Part shown: positions 24,331 through 32,417 of the stretch, one piece after another
How positions within the stretch are numbered: the first letter of the stretch is position 1
Layout of the letters: each line of letters begins with the position of its first letter
From: an uncultured Campylobacterales bacterium
Lineage (GTDB): Bacteria; Campylobacterota; Campylobacteria; Campylobacterales; Sulfurimonadaceae
Reading direction: 5' to 3'
Assembly: GCA_903892995.1 (NCBI GenBank)
Contig: CAITKP010000078.1
Coordinates: 1 to 39,120, forward strand
DNA length: 39,120 bases
Translations under genes and position numbers: made by a program
The notes under the pieces: generated by a model
What the model saw: the letters and a program-made list of their open reading frames with translations, nothing else
Databases searched by the model: none
What the model was told of the DNA's origin: nothing

Positions 24331-24333
24331 TAT

Positions 24334-24353
24334 AAAGCCCCTCGGGGCTTTTT
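24334..24353 (+). terminator. Rho-independent terminator of rpsU
   Basis: AAAGCCC, loop CTCG, GGGCTTT followed by TT: a GC-rich stem ending in T residues 3 bases after the rpsU stop. Confidence 0.8.
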
Positions 24354-24384
24354 GCTCAACCTCCGTTATACTCTTCCATATTCC

Positions 24385-24400
24385 TATAATCTGATATAAT
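24385..24400 (+). promoter_or_regulatory. Two TATAAT boxes upstream of the DUF234-like gene
   Basis: TATAAT at 24385-24390 and again at 24395-24400, in the 108-base gap after the rpsU terminator. Either could serve the gene starting near 24439. Confidence 0.45.
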
Positions 24401-24438
24401 TTTAACAACATCCAAAAAACCCGTACAAAGGCTTTCCC

Positions 24439-25308
24439 ATTTTTTTAATTAATACACCCTTACATGAGCAGTTTGCCTCATTTTATAATAAAAACAAGTT
24501 TGATGATTTTGAAAAAGCGATTGAGTATTTCACCGTATTTGGTGGAACAGATATCAAGATAGATACCTCAAAACCACTTGAAGAACTCATAATTGCTTAT
24601 ATACTTACTAATTATAACTTTTTACATAAGCAGGTTTCACAGCTTGTGGATGTTGAAAAAGTGCCTGTTTTGAGTGGTCTTGCGCTTGGTGATGGACGAA
24701 TCCATTCAGCGTTTAAAAGAGCGCGGATTTCAGATGCAAATGCGGGCGAAATAGCGCAAGAGTTGATGGATACCTGTATCGTGCGACTTCAAAAATCGAG
24801 AAAAATCTTTACAAGCTGGGTTGATGATGAGCGAGTAAGTGATAAGCTTCTTTTCACAACTCCATTTTTACGTTTTTGGTTTGCTTTTGTCGCACCGATT
24901 TTTAAGGGAATTAAAGAGGGAAATTATGCAGAGTTCAATACTCGCTATGAAAATAAAATAGTCGAGTTTAGAGAAGCGGTGTTTAAAGAGCTTTCTTACG
25001 CGCTCATTAGCAAAAACTTTGAAGAGGATAAGATCGTTGAGATTGGCGAGTATTGGGATAGAGATTGTGAGATAGATATTTACGCAAAAACTGCATCAGG
25101 AAAGAATATTATCGGTACATGTAAGTATTCAAATGCAAAAGTCAAAAAAAGCGAGATTGCTAAACTTCAAGAACTAACAGAAAAAGCAAAGATCAAAGCA
25201 GATATTTTTATTCTTGTTGCTAAGAGCGGTTTTTCAACTGAAGTAAGAGGCTTAAAAAGCGAAAACCTCAAACTTTTTAGTTTGAAAAATTTTAAAAATT
25301 TGATTTAG
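24439..25308 (+). CDS. DUF234-like protein with a putative ATT start, 289 aa
   Basis: The C-terminal half resembles the DUF234 / restriction-endonuclease-like tail found on archaeal-type ATPases: [16 protein letters not shown], then a nuclease-like core [20 protein letters not shown] with [15 protein letters not shown] (D/E...D-x-D, then a C-x-Y-S in place of the usual ExK). No ATPase domain is present. The first standard start in frame is GTG at 24646, but the frame upstream reads sensible protein ([20 protein letters not shown]). It has no ATG, GTG or TTG. ATT at 24439 has AAAGG exactly 7 bases before it. The gene is either initiated at ATT or has lost its start. Function unknown. Confidence 0.6.
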   Translation: MFLINTPLHEQFASFYNKNKFDDFEKAIEYFTVFGGTDIKIDTSKPLEELIIAYILTNYNFLHKQVSQLVDVEKVPVLSGLALGDGRIHSAFKRARISDANAGEIAQELMDTCIVRLQKSRKIFTSWVDDERVSDKLLFTTPFLRFWFAFVAPIFKGIKEGNYAEFNTRYENKIVEFREAVFKELSYALISKNFEEDKIVEIGEYWDRDCEIDIYAKTASGKNIIGTCKYSNAKVKKSEIAKLQELTEKAKIKADIFILVAKSGFSTEVRGLKSENLKLFSLKNFKNLI

Positions 25309-25369
25309 AGCACTTAAAAAAAGCTCTCTCAATAGAAGTAAAAAGCCCTTTCTGCCAAGCAACTTATGT

Positions 25370-25375
25370 TACAAT
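25370..25375 (+). promoter_or_regulatory. -10 box of purT
   Basis: TACAAT, 27 bases before the purT ATG, with AGGA (25393-25396) as ribosome-binding site in between. Confidence 0.4.
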
Positions 25376-25402
25376 AACAGCAATTTTAACATAGGATTTT
25401 TG

Positions 25403-26566
25403 ATGCAATTTTCTGCTCCATTAAAAAGTAATTCAAAGCGTATTATGCTTTTAGGTTCTGGTGAATTAGGCAAAGAAGTAGCCATAGAAGCTCAGCGTTT
25501 AGGGCTTGAAGTGATCGCGGTGGACAGATACCAAAATGCTCCAGCTCATCACGTGGCACATAGAAGTTATGTTGTAAATATGCAAGATAAAGAAGCGGTT
25601 TTAGAGATTATCAGACGAGAACGTCCAGATTTTATTCTTCCAGAGATCGAAGCGATCAGTATCAATGCACTTTTTGAAGCAGAAGCAGAAGGGTTTAACG
25701 TCATTCCAAATGCTGATGCGGTTAACAAAACGATGAATCGAAAAAATATCCGTAAATTTGCAGCAGAAGATTTGGGCTTAAAAACAGGTCCTTATGAGTT
25801 TGTGAGCACACTTGAGGGCTTAAAAGCTGCTGCGGAGCGTTTGGGATTTCCATGTGTTATCAAACCTGTTATGAGCTCTTCTGGGCATGGACAAAGCGTT
25901 GCACGAAAGCCAGAAGATATTGAAAACTCTTGGGAGATGGCAAAAGAGGCGCGCGGAGATGCAAGCGAACTTATCGTCGAAGCGTTTATCGATTTTGATT
26001 ATGAGATCACAATGCTTACAGTTCGCAATGGCAAAGAAACTGTGTTTTGTGAGCCGATAGGGCATGAGCAACGTGATGGCGATTATGTATTTTCATGGCA
26101 GCCGATGCGTATGAGTGAAGTCGCAAAACAAAATGCGCAAGAGATCGCAAAAAGCATCACAGACGGTCTTGGCGGACGCGGACTTTTTGGTGTTGAGATG
26201 TTTGTAAAAGGCGACACTGTTTACTTTAGCGAAGTGAGCCCTCGCCCGCACGATACGGGAATGGTAACACTTATCACTCAAAGTCAAAGTGAGTTTGCTT
26301 TGCATCTTCGTGCAGTGCTTGGACTTCCTCTTGGATTTACATTTTACGGTGATGGTGCATCTGCTGCATTTAAATCTGAGAAACACTCTCTAGCGCCTGT
26401 TGTCGATGTAGATGACTCACTTTTTACTAACAACTCGTTTGTACGTGTGTTTTCTAAACCAGAATCACATCATGGTCGCCGTATGGCTGTTGCACTTGTT
26501 TTTGATGAAGTAGAGAGTGCTTTAAAACAAGCGCGTGAACTCATCGGCGGGATTAAAGATCTTTAA
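25403..26566 (+). CDS. purT: Formate-dependent GAR transformylase PurT
   Basis: This ATP-grasp enzyme turns glycinamide ribonucleotide, formate and ATP into formyl-GAR in purine synthesis. The protein of 387 residues begins with the nucleotide-fold block [20 protein letters not shown] and [19 protein letters not shown]. It continues with [14 protein letters not shown] (ATP-grasp P-loop-like region), [20 protein letters not shown] and [19 protein letters not shown], all PurT hallmarks. I use the ATG at 25403 rather than the TTG just before it, since AGGA is spaced for the ATG. Its TAA shares a base with the ATG of the next gene. Confidence 0.95.
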   Translation: MQFSAPLKSNSKRIMLLGSGELGKEVAIEAQRLGLEVIAVDRYQNAPAHHVAHRSYVVNMQDKEAVLEIIRRERPDFILPEIEAISINALFEAEAEGFNVIPNADAVNKTMNRKNIRKFAAEDLGLKTGPYEFVSTLEGLKAAAERLGFPCVIKPVMSSSGHGQSVARKPEDIENSWEMAKEARGDASELIVEAFIDFDYEITMLTVRNGKETVFCEPIGHEQRDGDYVFSWQPMRMSEVAKQNAQEIAKSITDGLGGRGLFGVEMFVKGDTVYFSEVSPRPHDTGMVTLITQSQSEFALHLRAVLGLPLGFTFYGDGASAAFKSEKHSLAPVVDVDDSLFTNNSFVRVFSKPESHHGRRMAVALVFDEVESALKQARELIGGIKDL

Positions 26567-27486
26567 TGAATATCGTTATACTCGATGCGATTACCTTTGG
26601 AGATACAGATTTAAGTGGCTTTGATGCTCTTGGAGATGTTAACATTTATCAAAAAACATCTCCTCAAGAGATCGATGAACGTATCGCTAACGCTGATATT
26701 ATTGTGACAAACAAAGTTGTTATATCTGCGCAAAATATGGATGGAGCGAAAAGTCTCAAACTCATCTGTATCGCTGCGACTGGAATGAACAATGTCGATC
26801 TTGAAGCCGCAAAAGAGAGACATATCCTCGTAAAAAATGTGCTCGGTTACTCAAGCGAATCAGTCGTGCAACACACATTTGCGATGCTTTTTTACCTTAT
26901 AGAACATATGAAATATTATGATGGCGCGGTCAAAGATGGATTTTGGAGCAGAAGTGGCATCTTTACAGATGTGAGTAATCCATTTTTTGAGATAAGTGGC
27001 AAAAAATGGGGCATAATCGGGCTTGGAACTATTGGTAAAAAAGTGGCAGTTATAGCAAAATCCTTTGGATGTGAAGTGAGTTACTTCTCAACGAGCGGCA
27101 AAAATAGTGATAGTGAATTTGCAAGTATCTCTTTAGAAGAGCTTTTAAAAGAGAACGATATTATCTCCATTCACGCACCGCTCAACGATGCAACAAACAA
27201 CCTCTTAGATTATGAACAACTTCTTACATGTAAGTAAAATGCAGTGATCTTAAACCTTGGTCGCGGCGGGATTATCAACGAAGATGCGGTGGCAAAAATC
27301 ATCGATGAAAAAGAGATGTTTTTTGGTCTTGATGTTCTTAAAAAAGAACCAATCGAGAAGGATCATCCACTTCTAAGTGTACGAAATCGCAATAAACTGC
27401 TTATCACTCCGCATATCGCATGGACTTCAAAAGAGGCGCGTGATACGCTTATCGCTGGAGTGTTAGAAAATATCCGCTCACTTTGA
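26566..27486 (+). pseudogene. D-2-hydroxyacid dehydrogenase interrupted by an in-frame TAA
   Basis: The frame encodes a 2-hydroxyacid dehydrogenase (hydroxypyruvate reductase-like) of about 306 codons. The NAD-binding motif GLGTIGKK and SIHAPLN are in the first part. TAA at 27235-27237 stops it after residue 223, and the same frame resumes with NAVILNLGRGGIINED. The catalytic Arg (GRGG), Glu (LDVLKKEP) and His (TPHIAW) all lie after the stop, so the first product should be inactive. The stop falls one base after a TTACATGTAA copy (27224-27233), which encodes Leu-Thr-Cys-Lys. Residue count matches intact relatives, so it looks like substitution rather than insertion. A GTG at 27244 could restart the second part. 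It overlaps purT by one base. Confidence 0.8.
27224..27233. repeat. TTACATGTAA palindrome next to the nonsense codon
   Basis: Exact copy with context CTTACATGTAAG, directly followed by TAA in the dehydrogenase frame. Confidence 0.9.
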
Positions 27487-27887
27487 TAGCATTATCCCTT
27501 TTTGTCACAGCTTTTTTAGCTGCGACAATTTTACCCTTTTCTTCCGAAGTCGCTCTCTTTGGCGCAGTGGAAGCTGGGTTAGATAAAGAGACGGCACTTT
27601 TTGTCGCCTCATCTGGCAATATCTTAGCGATCATCTTCAACTATGCGCTTGGCTACTTTTTATATGAAAAAACAAAAACAAAACTTCTAAAAAATAAAAT
27701 CACAAAAAAAGCTTTACATGTAGGGCATCATTACGGCTACTGGGCGCTTTTACTCTCATGGCTTCCACTCATCGGCGACCCACTAACTTTGGTGGCGGGG
27801 ATGGTAAGGCTGAACTTTTTTGCTTTTCTTATTTTGGCTGGGGCTCTGCGGATTGGGCGATATATTTTGATCTTGTATCTAAATTAA
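27483..27887 (+). CDS. YqaA-like (DedA/SNARE-associated) membrane protein, 134 aa
   Basis: This small inner-membrane protein has the YqaA pattern of the DedA/VTT superfamily: AATILPFSSEVALFGAVEAG, then ASSGNILAIIFNYALGYFLY and SWLPLIGDPLTLVAGMVRLN. Members of this superfamily are implicated in lipid scrambling and membrane homeostasis, but the exact role of YqaA is unsettled. The start is TTG at 27483, overlapping the dehydrogenase TGA; no ATG is near, so translation is probably coupled. A near-match of the palindrome (TTACATGTAG, 27714) is inside. It is convergent with the AEC transporter, whose end overlaps it by 4 bases. Confidence 0.8.
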   Translation: MIALSLFVTAFLAATILPFSSEVALFGAVEAGLDKETALFVASSGNILAIIFNYALGYFLYEKTKTKLLKNKITKKALHVGHHYGYWALLLSWLPLIGDPLTLVAGMVRLNFFAFLILAGALRIGRYILILYLN

Positions 27888-28792
27888 AAATACCCGATAA
27901 TCTTCGTCGCCACAAAGATCACTCCTAAAAACATCACAGAGCTTATAAATACAAGTGCGGTCACAACTCGTGGTGCGCAGTCATAGAGTGAAGCCAGATT
28001 GACATTTGCGATGGCTAGAGGCATGATGAGTTCTATAAACACGATTCCCTTAATCATGGGGGAGAGATCAAGCGGATATAAAACTCCAAATGCCAAAAGA
28101 GGCAAAATGATGAACTTTATAATGGTGACAAGAGAAAAAAGTGTTTTATCGATCTCTTTGATCTTTGTGCCATAAAGATAGATTCCAAACAAAAAGAGCT
28201 GCATTGTGATAGATGCATACGCACCCATCATCAGCATATTCTCAATGACTTTAGAGGGTTTATAACCGCTGATACTCAAAATTATTGCAGCAATAGCCGC
28301 CCAAAGAATTGGGATTTTTACAATGTTTAAAAGAGAGGTCTTGACATCAAAATTTCCTCGTGAATAGTAGTAAACTCCAAAACTGTAAACGACAAAAACA
28401 TTCACAAGATTTACAATCGTGGTATAGGGAATTGAGGCTTCTCCAAAGATAGCGATGTTGATGGGGATGCCTAGATTTCCAGTGTTACCGATGATAGCGG
28501 CAACTGTCGCGATAGAGCGCTCTTTTTGATTCAAAAAGAGTTTTCGCGCGACGATGATCGAGACAAAGAACACAAGCAAAACGATGACAAAATAGGCTGA
28601 TGGAGCATAAAGCAAAGAGATATCTACAGGCTTTAACAAAAGCCCCCAAAAGGTAAGAAAAACCTGTAAAAAATAGACGTTGATAAGGGTGATAGTCTTG
28701 TCATCAATCTTCTCTTTGAAACTCATTTTGGATAAAAATCCCATGAGGATGAAGATATAGACACTTATAATCGAAAAAATAATATTACTCAT
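27884..28792 (-). CDS. AEC-family transporter (auxin efflux carrier type)
   Basis: This 302-residue inner-membrane protein has about ten hydrophobic segments. NTGNLGIPINIAIFGEASIP is the conserved Asn/Gly/Pro-rich segment of the AEC family, and the second repeat ends LIMPLAIANVNLASLYDC. Bacterial members move dicarboxylates such as malate or malonate, but the substrate here is unknown. It is 9 bases downstream of the ICMT-like gene in the same direction and probably cotranscribed. Confidence 0.85.
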   Translation of the reverse strand: MSNIIFSIISVYIFILMGFLSKMSFKEKIDDKTITLINVYFLQVFLTFWGLLLKPVDISLLYAPSAYFVIVLLVFFVSIIVARKLFLNQKERSIATVAAIIGNTGNLGIPINIAIFGEASIPYTTIVNLVNVFVVYSFGVYYYSRGNFDVKTSLLNIVKIPILWAAIAAIILSISGYKPSKVIENMLMMGAYASITMQLFLFGIYLYGTKIKEIDKTLFSLVTIIKFIILPLLAFGVLYPLDLSPMIKGIVFIELIMPLAIANVNLASLYDCAPRVVTALVFISSVMFLGVIFVATKIIGYF

Positions 28793-28801
28793 AAAAACTG
28801 C

Positions 28802-29233
28802 CTAAAAGATGTAGGGAATAAGTCTGTAGGTCGTTTTTGCATAGTTTTCATAGCATTCATCTTTGCTGTGCCAGAGTGATTCTTCATAAAACATTTTTGT
28901 GAGCATATTGATAAGCAAGATAAGATATAAAACACTCACATAAAGATTTGCATATAAAATCACTACGCCAAGCATTGAAAGCAAAACAGAGGCGTACATT
29001 GGATGGCGGATGACTTTGTAGATGCCATGACTTATAAGGGTGCAGTTTTCTTTGATATCTGGGCGGATGTTGAAGTTGCCACTTGGATGTGCTTTGATGG
29101 CAAGTAAACCTATGAGGATGCCTAAAAAAGCAGTCGATAAACCTAAATAATAATTTTGCGTTCCACCACCCAAAGGGAGTAGCATTAAAAAAATAGTAGT
29201 GAATTGGATAAAAACTAAGATGCGACTTTTCAT
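28802..29233 (-). CDS. Isoprenylcysteine-methyltransferase-like membrane protein, 143 aa
   Basis: An integral membrane methyltransferase of the ICMT/PEMT-like group. Hydrophobic helices at the start (FTTIFLMLLPLGGGT and LSTAFLGILIGLLAI) lead to the cofactor motif ISHGIYKVIRHPMYAS with the RHPxY signature and a C-terminal EESLWHSKDECYENYAKTTY. Substrates of bacterial members are mostly unknown; phospholipid or prenylated small molecules are possible. A TAAGAT sequence ends six bases before the ATG, similar to the leaderless starts elsewhere in the window. Confidence 0.82.
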   Translation of the reverse strand: MKSRILVFIQFTTIFLMLLPLGGGTQNYYLGLSTAFLGILIGLLAIKAHPSGNFNIRPDIKENCTLISHGIYKVIRHPMYASVLLSMLGVVILYANLYVSVLYLILLINMLTKMFYEESLWHSKDECYENYAKTTYRLIPYIF

Positions 29234-29329
29234 AGAGCAATCTTATCAGATTTACTCTAATTTCAAAACAATACCTCGAATAAAGTCGAGATTTTGTAAA
29301 ATCAGCCTCAATTAGGATAGCTTTGTACG

Positions 29330-29339
29330 TTACATGTAA
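29330..29339. repeat. TTACATGTAA palindrome merging with the frdA ribosome-binding site
   Basis: Exact copy whose 3' end (TAAGG at 29337-29341) forms the Shine-Dalgarno, 7 bases before the ATG at 29349. Confidence 0.85.
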
Positions 29340-29348
29340 GGGATTGAA

Positions 29349-30929
29349 ATGGTAGATGTATTGGTAATTGGTGCGGGTGGTGCTGGGCTTGTCGCGGCAC
29401 TGAGTGCAAAAGAAGCGGGTGCGAGTGTGAGGGTGCTCAGTAAAACCTACCCGACGCGCTCTCAAACTTGTATGGCGCAAGGTGGCATCAACGCAGCACT
29501 TGGCAACGTGGGTGAGGATAGTGTCAAATCACACTATGAAAATACGCTCAAATCAGCGCACGGGATCGCTGATGAAAAGATGATAGATAAACTCTGTTCC
29601 AGCGCTCCAGATATACTAAAATGGCTTGATAGTATTGGTGTGCCTTTTAGTAGAACTCAAGAGGGAAAAATCGCACAGCGTCGCTTGGGTGGTGCGAGTG
29701 CCTCGCGTGCTTGCTATGCCCAAGATTACACGGGTTTAAAGATTTTACATACTTTATACGATCAATGCAATGCTCAGGATATCGAGATACTCAGTGAGCG
29801 CTTTTTATTAGAGCTTTTAGTGAAAGATGGAGCTGTTTGTGGAGCTGAATTTCTTAACATAAAAACAGGTGAACAAGAGCAGTTTTATGCAAAGAGTGTC
29901 ATTCTAGCAACAGGCGGATACAGCAGAATCTATGGAAAAAACTCCACAAATGCAGTCGGCTCGACAGGTGATGGGATTATGGCGGCATATAGAGCGGGTG
30001 CGAAACTAAGCGATATGGAGTTTGTGCAGTTTCACCCAACAGGACTTAAAAACTCCTCCATTCTTATCTCTGAGAGCGCTCGAGGCGAGGGTGGATATCT
30101 TCTTAGCAAAGAGGGCAAACGCTTTACAAATGAACTCGCTCCACGTGATGAGGTGAGCCGTGCTATCTATGATGAGCTTCAAAACGGAGGCGAAGTGTAT
30201 ATTGATATCCGTCATTTAGGCGAGGAGTTTATAGAGCACAATCTCCCTCAAGAGCGTAAACTCGCAAAACTCTATGAAGGCGTCGATCCCGTTTTTGAGA
30301 TCATTCCCATCAAGCCTGTTGCGCATTACACGATGGGTGGCATCGATGTTGATGAAAACTCTCAAAGCAGTATAAAAGGGCTTTTTGCAGTTGGTGAATG
30401 TGCAAATCAAAAAGTGCATGGAGCGAATCGTTTAGGCGGTAACTCCTTGCTAGAACTTATTGTTTTTGGGCGTGAAGTGGGTAAAAATGCTTTTCAATTT
30501 GCAGAGCAAAACACTCTTACATGTAAAGTATTAGAACCTTGTTTGAGTGTTTTAAATCAATCTATAAAAGAATCTAGCAATAGTAGCTTTTATCAAAAAA
30601 GAGATGAACTTGCGAACGAACTCTATGAAAATGTGGGTATCAAAAGAGAGCAAAAAAGCCTAACATGTACGCTTGTTTCTCTCCAAAAATTAAAATCTGA
30701 GCTTCCTCATTTGGGCATAAAAGATACAAACAAAATCTATAACAGCGAGTTAGTAGAGTTTTTAGAGTTTAAAAATATGATAGATTTATCTCAAATGCTT
30801 GTCCAAGGTGCACTCAAACGAGAAGAGAGCCGAGGTGCGCATTTTCGTGTAGATATGCCAAGCGAAAACGCAGCATTTAAAAAAAATAGAGTTTATTATA
30901 AAAATGGAGAAGAGTTATGTATAGAGTAG
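29349..30929 (+). CDS. Fumarate reductase / succinate dehydrogenase flavoprotein subunit, soluble type
   Basis: This 526-residue flavoprotein starts directly with the FAD-binding fold (VLVIGAGGAGLVAALSA) and has no Tat signal, so it is cytoplasmic. Substrate-site residues are all kept: FVQFHPTGL, ELAPRDEVSRAI, KPVAHYTMGGI and HGANRLGGNSLLE. The usual covalent-FAD motif RSHT is RSQT here (Gln39), so FAD should be held non-covalently, which in E. coli FrdA variants favours fumarate reduction over succinate oxidation. It could be named frdA or sdhA; the FeS partner follows and no membrane anchor gene is near. NadB is excluded by the partner subunit. The last 13 bases overlap a 50-codon ORF. Confidence 0.88.
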   Translation: MVDVLVIGAGGAGLVAALSAKEAGASVRVLSKTYPTRSQTCMAQGGINAALGNVGEDSVKSHYENTLKSAHGIADEKMIDKLCSSAPDILKWLDSIGVPFSRTQEGKIAQRRLGGASASRACYAQDYTGLKILHTLYDQCNAQDIEILSERFLLELLVKDGAVCGAEFLNIKTGEQEQFYAKSVILATGGYSRIYGKNSTNAVGSTGDGIMAAYRAGAKLSDMEFVQFHPTGLKNSSILISESARGEGGYLLSKEGKRFTNELAPRDEVSRAIYDELQNGGEVYIDIRHLGEEFIEHNLPQERKLAKLYEGVDPVFEIIPIKPVAHYTMGGIDVDENSQSSIKGLFAVGECANQKVHGANRLGGNSLLELIVFGREVGKNAFQFAEQNTLTCKVLEPCLSVLNQSIKESSNSSFYQKRDELANELYENVGIKREQKSLTCTLVSLQKLKSELPHLGIKDTNKIYNSELVEFLEFKNMIDLSQMLVQGALKREESRGAHFRVDMPSENAAFKKNRVYYKNGEELCIE

Positions 30930-31069
30930 AGCCCATAAAGTGTGCCAACGAGCAAGAGATAGAAAATGAGCAACAAGAACAAGATGATGAGGATTTTCAT
31001 TGGGGCGAGGGGTGTTGCGAGGATGTTTTAATGGAGGATGAATTTTATGAAAGAGAGTATTGCGATTGA
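30917..31069 (+). CDS. Acidic Cys-containing 50-residue ORF between the A and B subunits
   Basis: Reads from ATG 30917 to TGA 31067-31069. It overlaps the end of the flavoprotein gene by 13 bases and shares its last base with the ATG of the FeS subunit gene, so translation would be continuous. The product is very acidic (over a third Asp/Glu), with Cys at 9, 33, 34 and 49 and the segments DDEDFHWGEGCCED and ERE-like ends (EFYEREYCD). No membrane segment is present. GAGAAG lies upstream inside the A-subunit gene. The tight overlaps and lack of any alternative use of the 139-base gap support a real gene. I recognise no family. Confidence 0.6.
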   Translation: MYRVEPIKCANEQEIENEQQEQDDEDFHWGEGCCEDVLMEDEFYEREYCD

Positions 31070-31773
31070 TGAAAATTAATATTCAAAGAGCGAGTGAAAT
31101 TACAAGTTTTAGCATCGATATTGAAAATGCGACCCTTTTAGAAGTGTTGACTTATATCAAAACAAAGATCGATAGCTCACTTGCATTTTCATCGGGATGT
31201 AGAAGTGGAGTGTGTGGAAGCTGTGCGATGCGAGTCAATGGCAAAGAGGTTCTCGCTTGTGCCTATAAAGTACAAGAAGATGATCTCATAGAACCGCTTC
31301 GCAATGCACCGATTGTGCGTGATCTTGTCGTTGATATGCAAAAATCGTATGCATTTAACAAAGTGGCAAAAGCGTGGCAGACTACTTTAAATGAGGAGAA
31401 GATTCAAACTCTACATGTAAGCCCACAACAAGCCCAAATAAATGAGCTGCAAAGCGACTGTATTTTGTGTGGATCCTGTTATAGCGCGTGTCCAGTTTAT
31501 AGTGTAAATCCCGAATTTATAGGGCCATTTGCACTCACCCGTGCTTGGAGATATGTGAGTGATGCAAGGCAAAATGATGTGGAAAAAACCATTGGTGCAG
31601 TGCAAGAAAAAGGGATTTATGACTGTACGCTTTGTGGTGAGTGTATTCCCGTTTGTCCTCAAAATATCGCTCCAAAGCAGGATATTGTGATGTTGAAAAA
31701 CAAGAGCGGTGTCCTTGGTTATATGGATCCAAACTTTGCAAGTAGTTTTGGTGGCTTTGATTTGAGTTTTTAA
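31069..31773 (+). CDS. Fumarate reductase / succinate dehydrogenase iron-sulfur subunit
   Basis: This 234-residue electron-transfer subunit carries three clusters. The [2Fe-2S] site is SGCRSGVCGSCAMRV with Cys44, 49, 52 and 64. The second is CILCGSCYSACP (131, 134, 137, 141). The third is CTLCGECIPVCP (186, 189, 192, 196). In classical FrdB/SdhB the second Cys of the last motif is absent and the cluster is [3Fe-4S]; here Cys189 is present, as in archaeal SdhB and the methanogen thiol:fumarate reductase, so a [4Fe-4S] is likely. I start at the ATG at 31069; an upstream TTG reading is three codons longer. No HdrB-like CCG domain or anchor subunit follows. Confidence 0.88.
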   Translation: MKINIQRASEITSFSIDIENATLLEVLTYIKTKIDSSLAFSSGCRSGVCGSCAMRVNGKEVLACAYKVQEDDLIEPLRNAPIVRDLVVDMQKSYAFNKVAKAWQTTLNEEKIQTLHVSPQQAQINELQSDCILCGSCYSACPVYSVNPEFIGPFALTRAWRYVSDARQNDVEKTIGAVQEKGIYDCTLCGECIPVCPQNIAPKQDIVMLKNKSGVLGYMDPNFASSFGGFDLSF

Positions 31774-31817
31774 AACTTGTTATCACGATTTTAGTAAAAA
31801 TGAAGAAGAGGATGTTT

Positions 31818-31837
31818 CCAAAAAATATTATTTTTTT
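31818..31837. terminator. A/T palindrome after the frdAB-like genes
   Basis: AAAAAATA then TATTTTTT with one base between, followed by one more T, 46 bases after the stop. The stem has no G or C, so it is a weak terminator candidate. Confidence 0.3.
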
Positions 31838-31873
31838 AAAACAGGCGACTCTATAACCCTAAGTTTTATTTGT

Positions 31874-31879
31874 TATAAT
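31874..31879 (+). promoter_or_regulatory. -10 box of the yajQ-dnaG gene run
   Basis: TATAAT, 28 bases before the yajQ ATG, with GAGGTGG as ribosome-binding site. It probably drives yajQ, the HTH gene and dnaG, which are closely packed. Confidence 0.5.
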
Positions 31880-31907
31880 TTCTAAAACAGTTGTGAGGTG
31901 GTGTGTT

Positions 31908-32408
31908 ATGGCTCCTAAAGAGTTTTCATTCGATATTTCTGCAAAAATTGATATGCAGGCGTTTAAAGATTGTATTAACCTTGTTGATAAAGAGGTTGCG
32001 AACAGATATGACTTTAAGGGAACTCCCTACGAAGTAAGCTACAAAGAGAAGGAAAAACAGCTTGTTTTAGTTGCATCAAGCGACAATAAACTTGAAGCGC
32101 TTCATGATATTGTCATTGCAAAGCTGCTCAAGCGTGATCTCTCTTCAAAAGTTTTAGAAGAAGCAAAAGTTGAAAATGCAAGCGGAAATACAAGAAAAGC
32201 GACCTATAAAATCGTTGATTATATTGAATCAAAAGAAGCAAAAAAGATCACAGCAGAGATCAAAAATCTTAAACTCAAAGTAACTGCGACAATAGAGGGC
32301 GATTCTATTCGTGTGAAATCAAAACAGATAGATGACCTTCAAAAAGTGATAAAAGCGATCCGCTCGATGGAGTGGGAAGCACCGCTCGTTTTTGAAAATA
32401 TGCGTTAG
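31908..32408 (+). CDS. yajQ: YajQ-family nucleotide-binding protein
   Basis: A 166-residue protein matching YajQ (DUF520): FSFDISAKIDMQAFKDCINL, then EVANRYDFKGTPYEVSY with the conserved RYDFKG block, and a C-terminus IKAIRSMEWEAPLVFENMR (usual ending LQFxNFR). Some members bind cyclic di-GMP and affect virulence genes; this is known for Xanthomonas YajQ and not shown here. I use the ATG at 31908, behind GAGGTGG; an in-frame GTG five codons earlier has no such support. It heads a run with the HTH protein (9 bases on) and dnaG. Confidence 0.92.
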   Translation: MAPKEFSFDISAKIDMQAFKDCINLVDKEVANRYDFKGTPYEVSYKEKEKQLVLVASSDNKLEALHDIVIAKLLKRDLSSKVLEEAKVENASGNTRKATYKIVDYIESKEAKKITAEIKNLKLKVTATIEGDSIRVKSKQIDDLQKVIKAIRSMEWEAPLVFENMR

Positions 32409-32417
32409 GAGAGTGTT

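Noticed and set aside
27224-27237. Programmed read-through or selenocysteine at the dehydrogenase stop
   Set aside because: The codon is TAA, not TGA, and no downstream recoding hairpin is apparent; a nonsense mutation is simpler.
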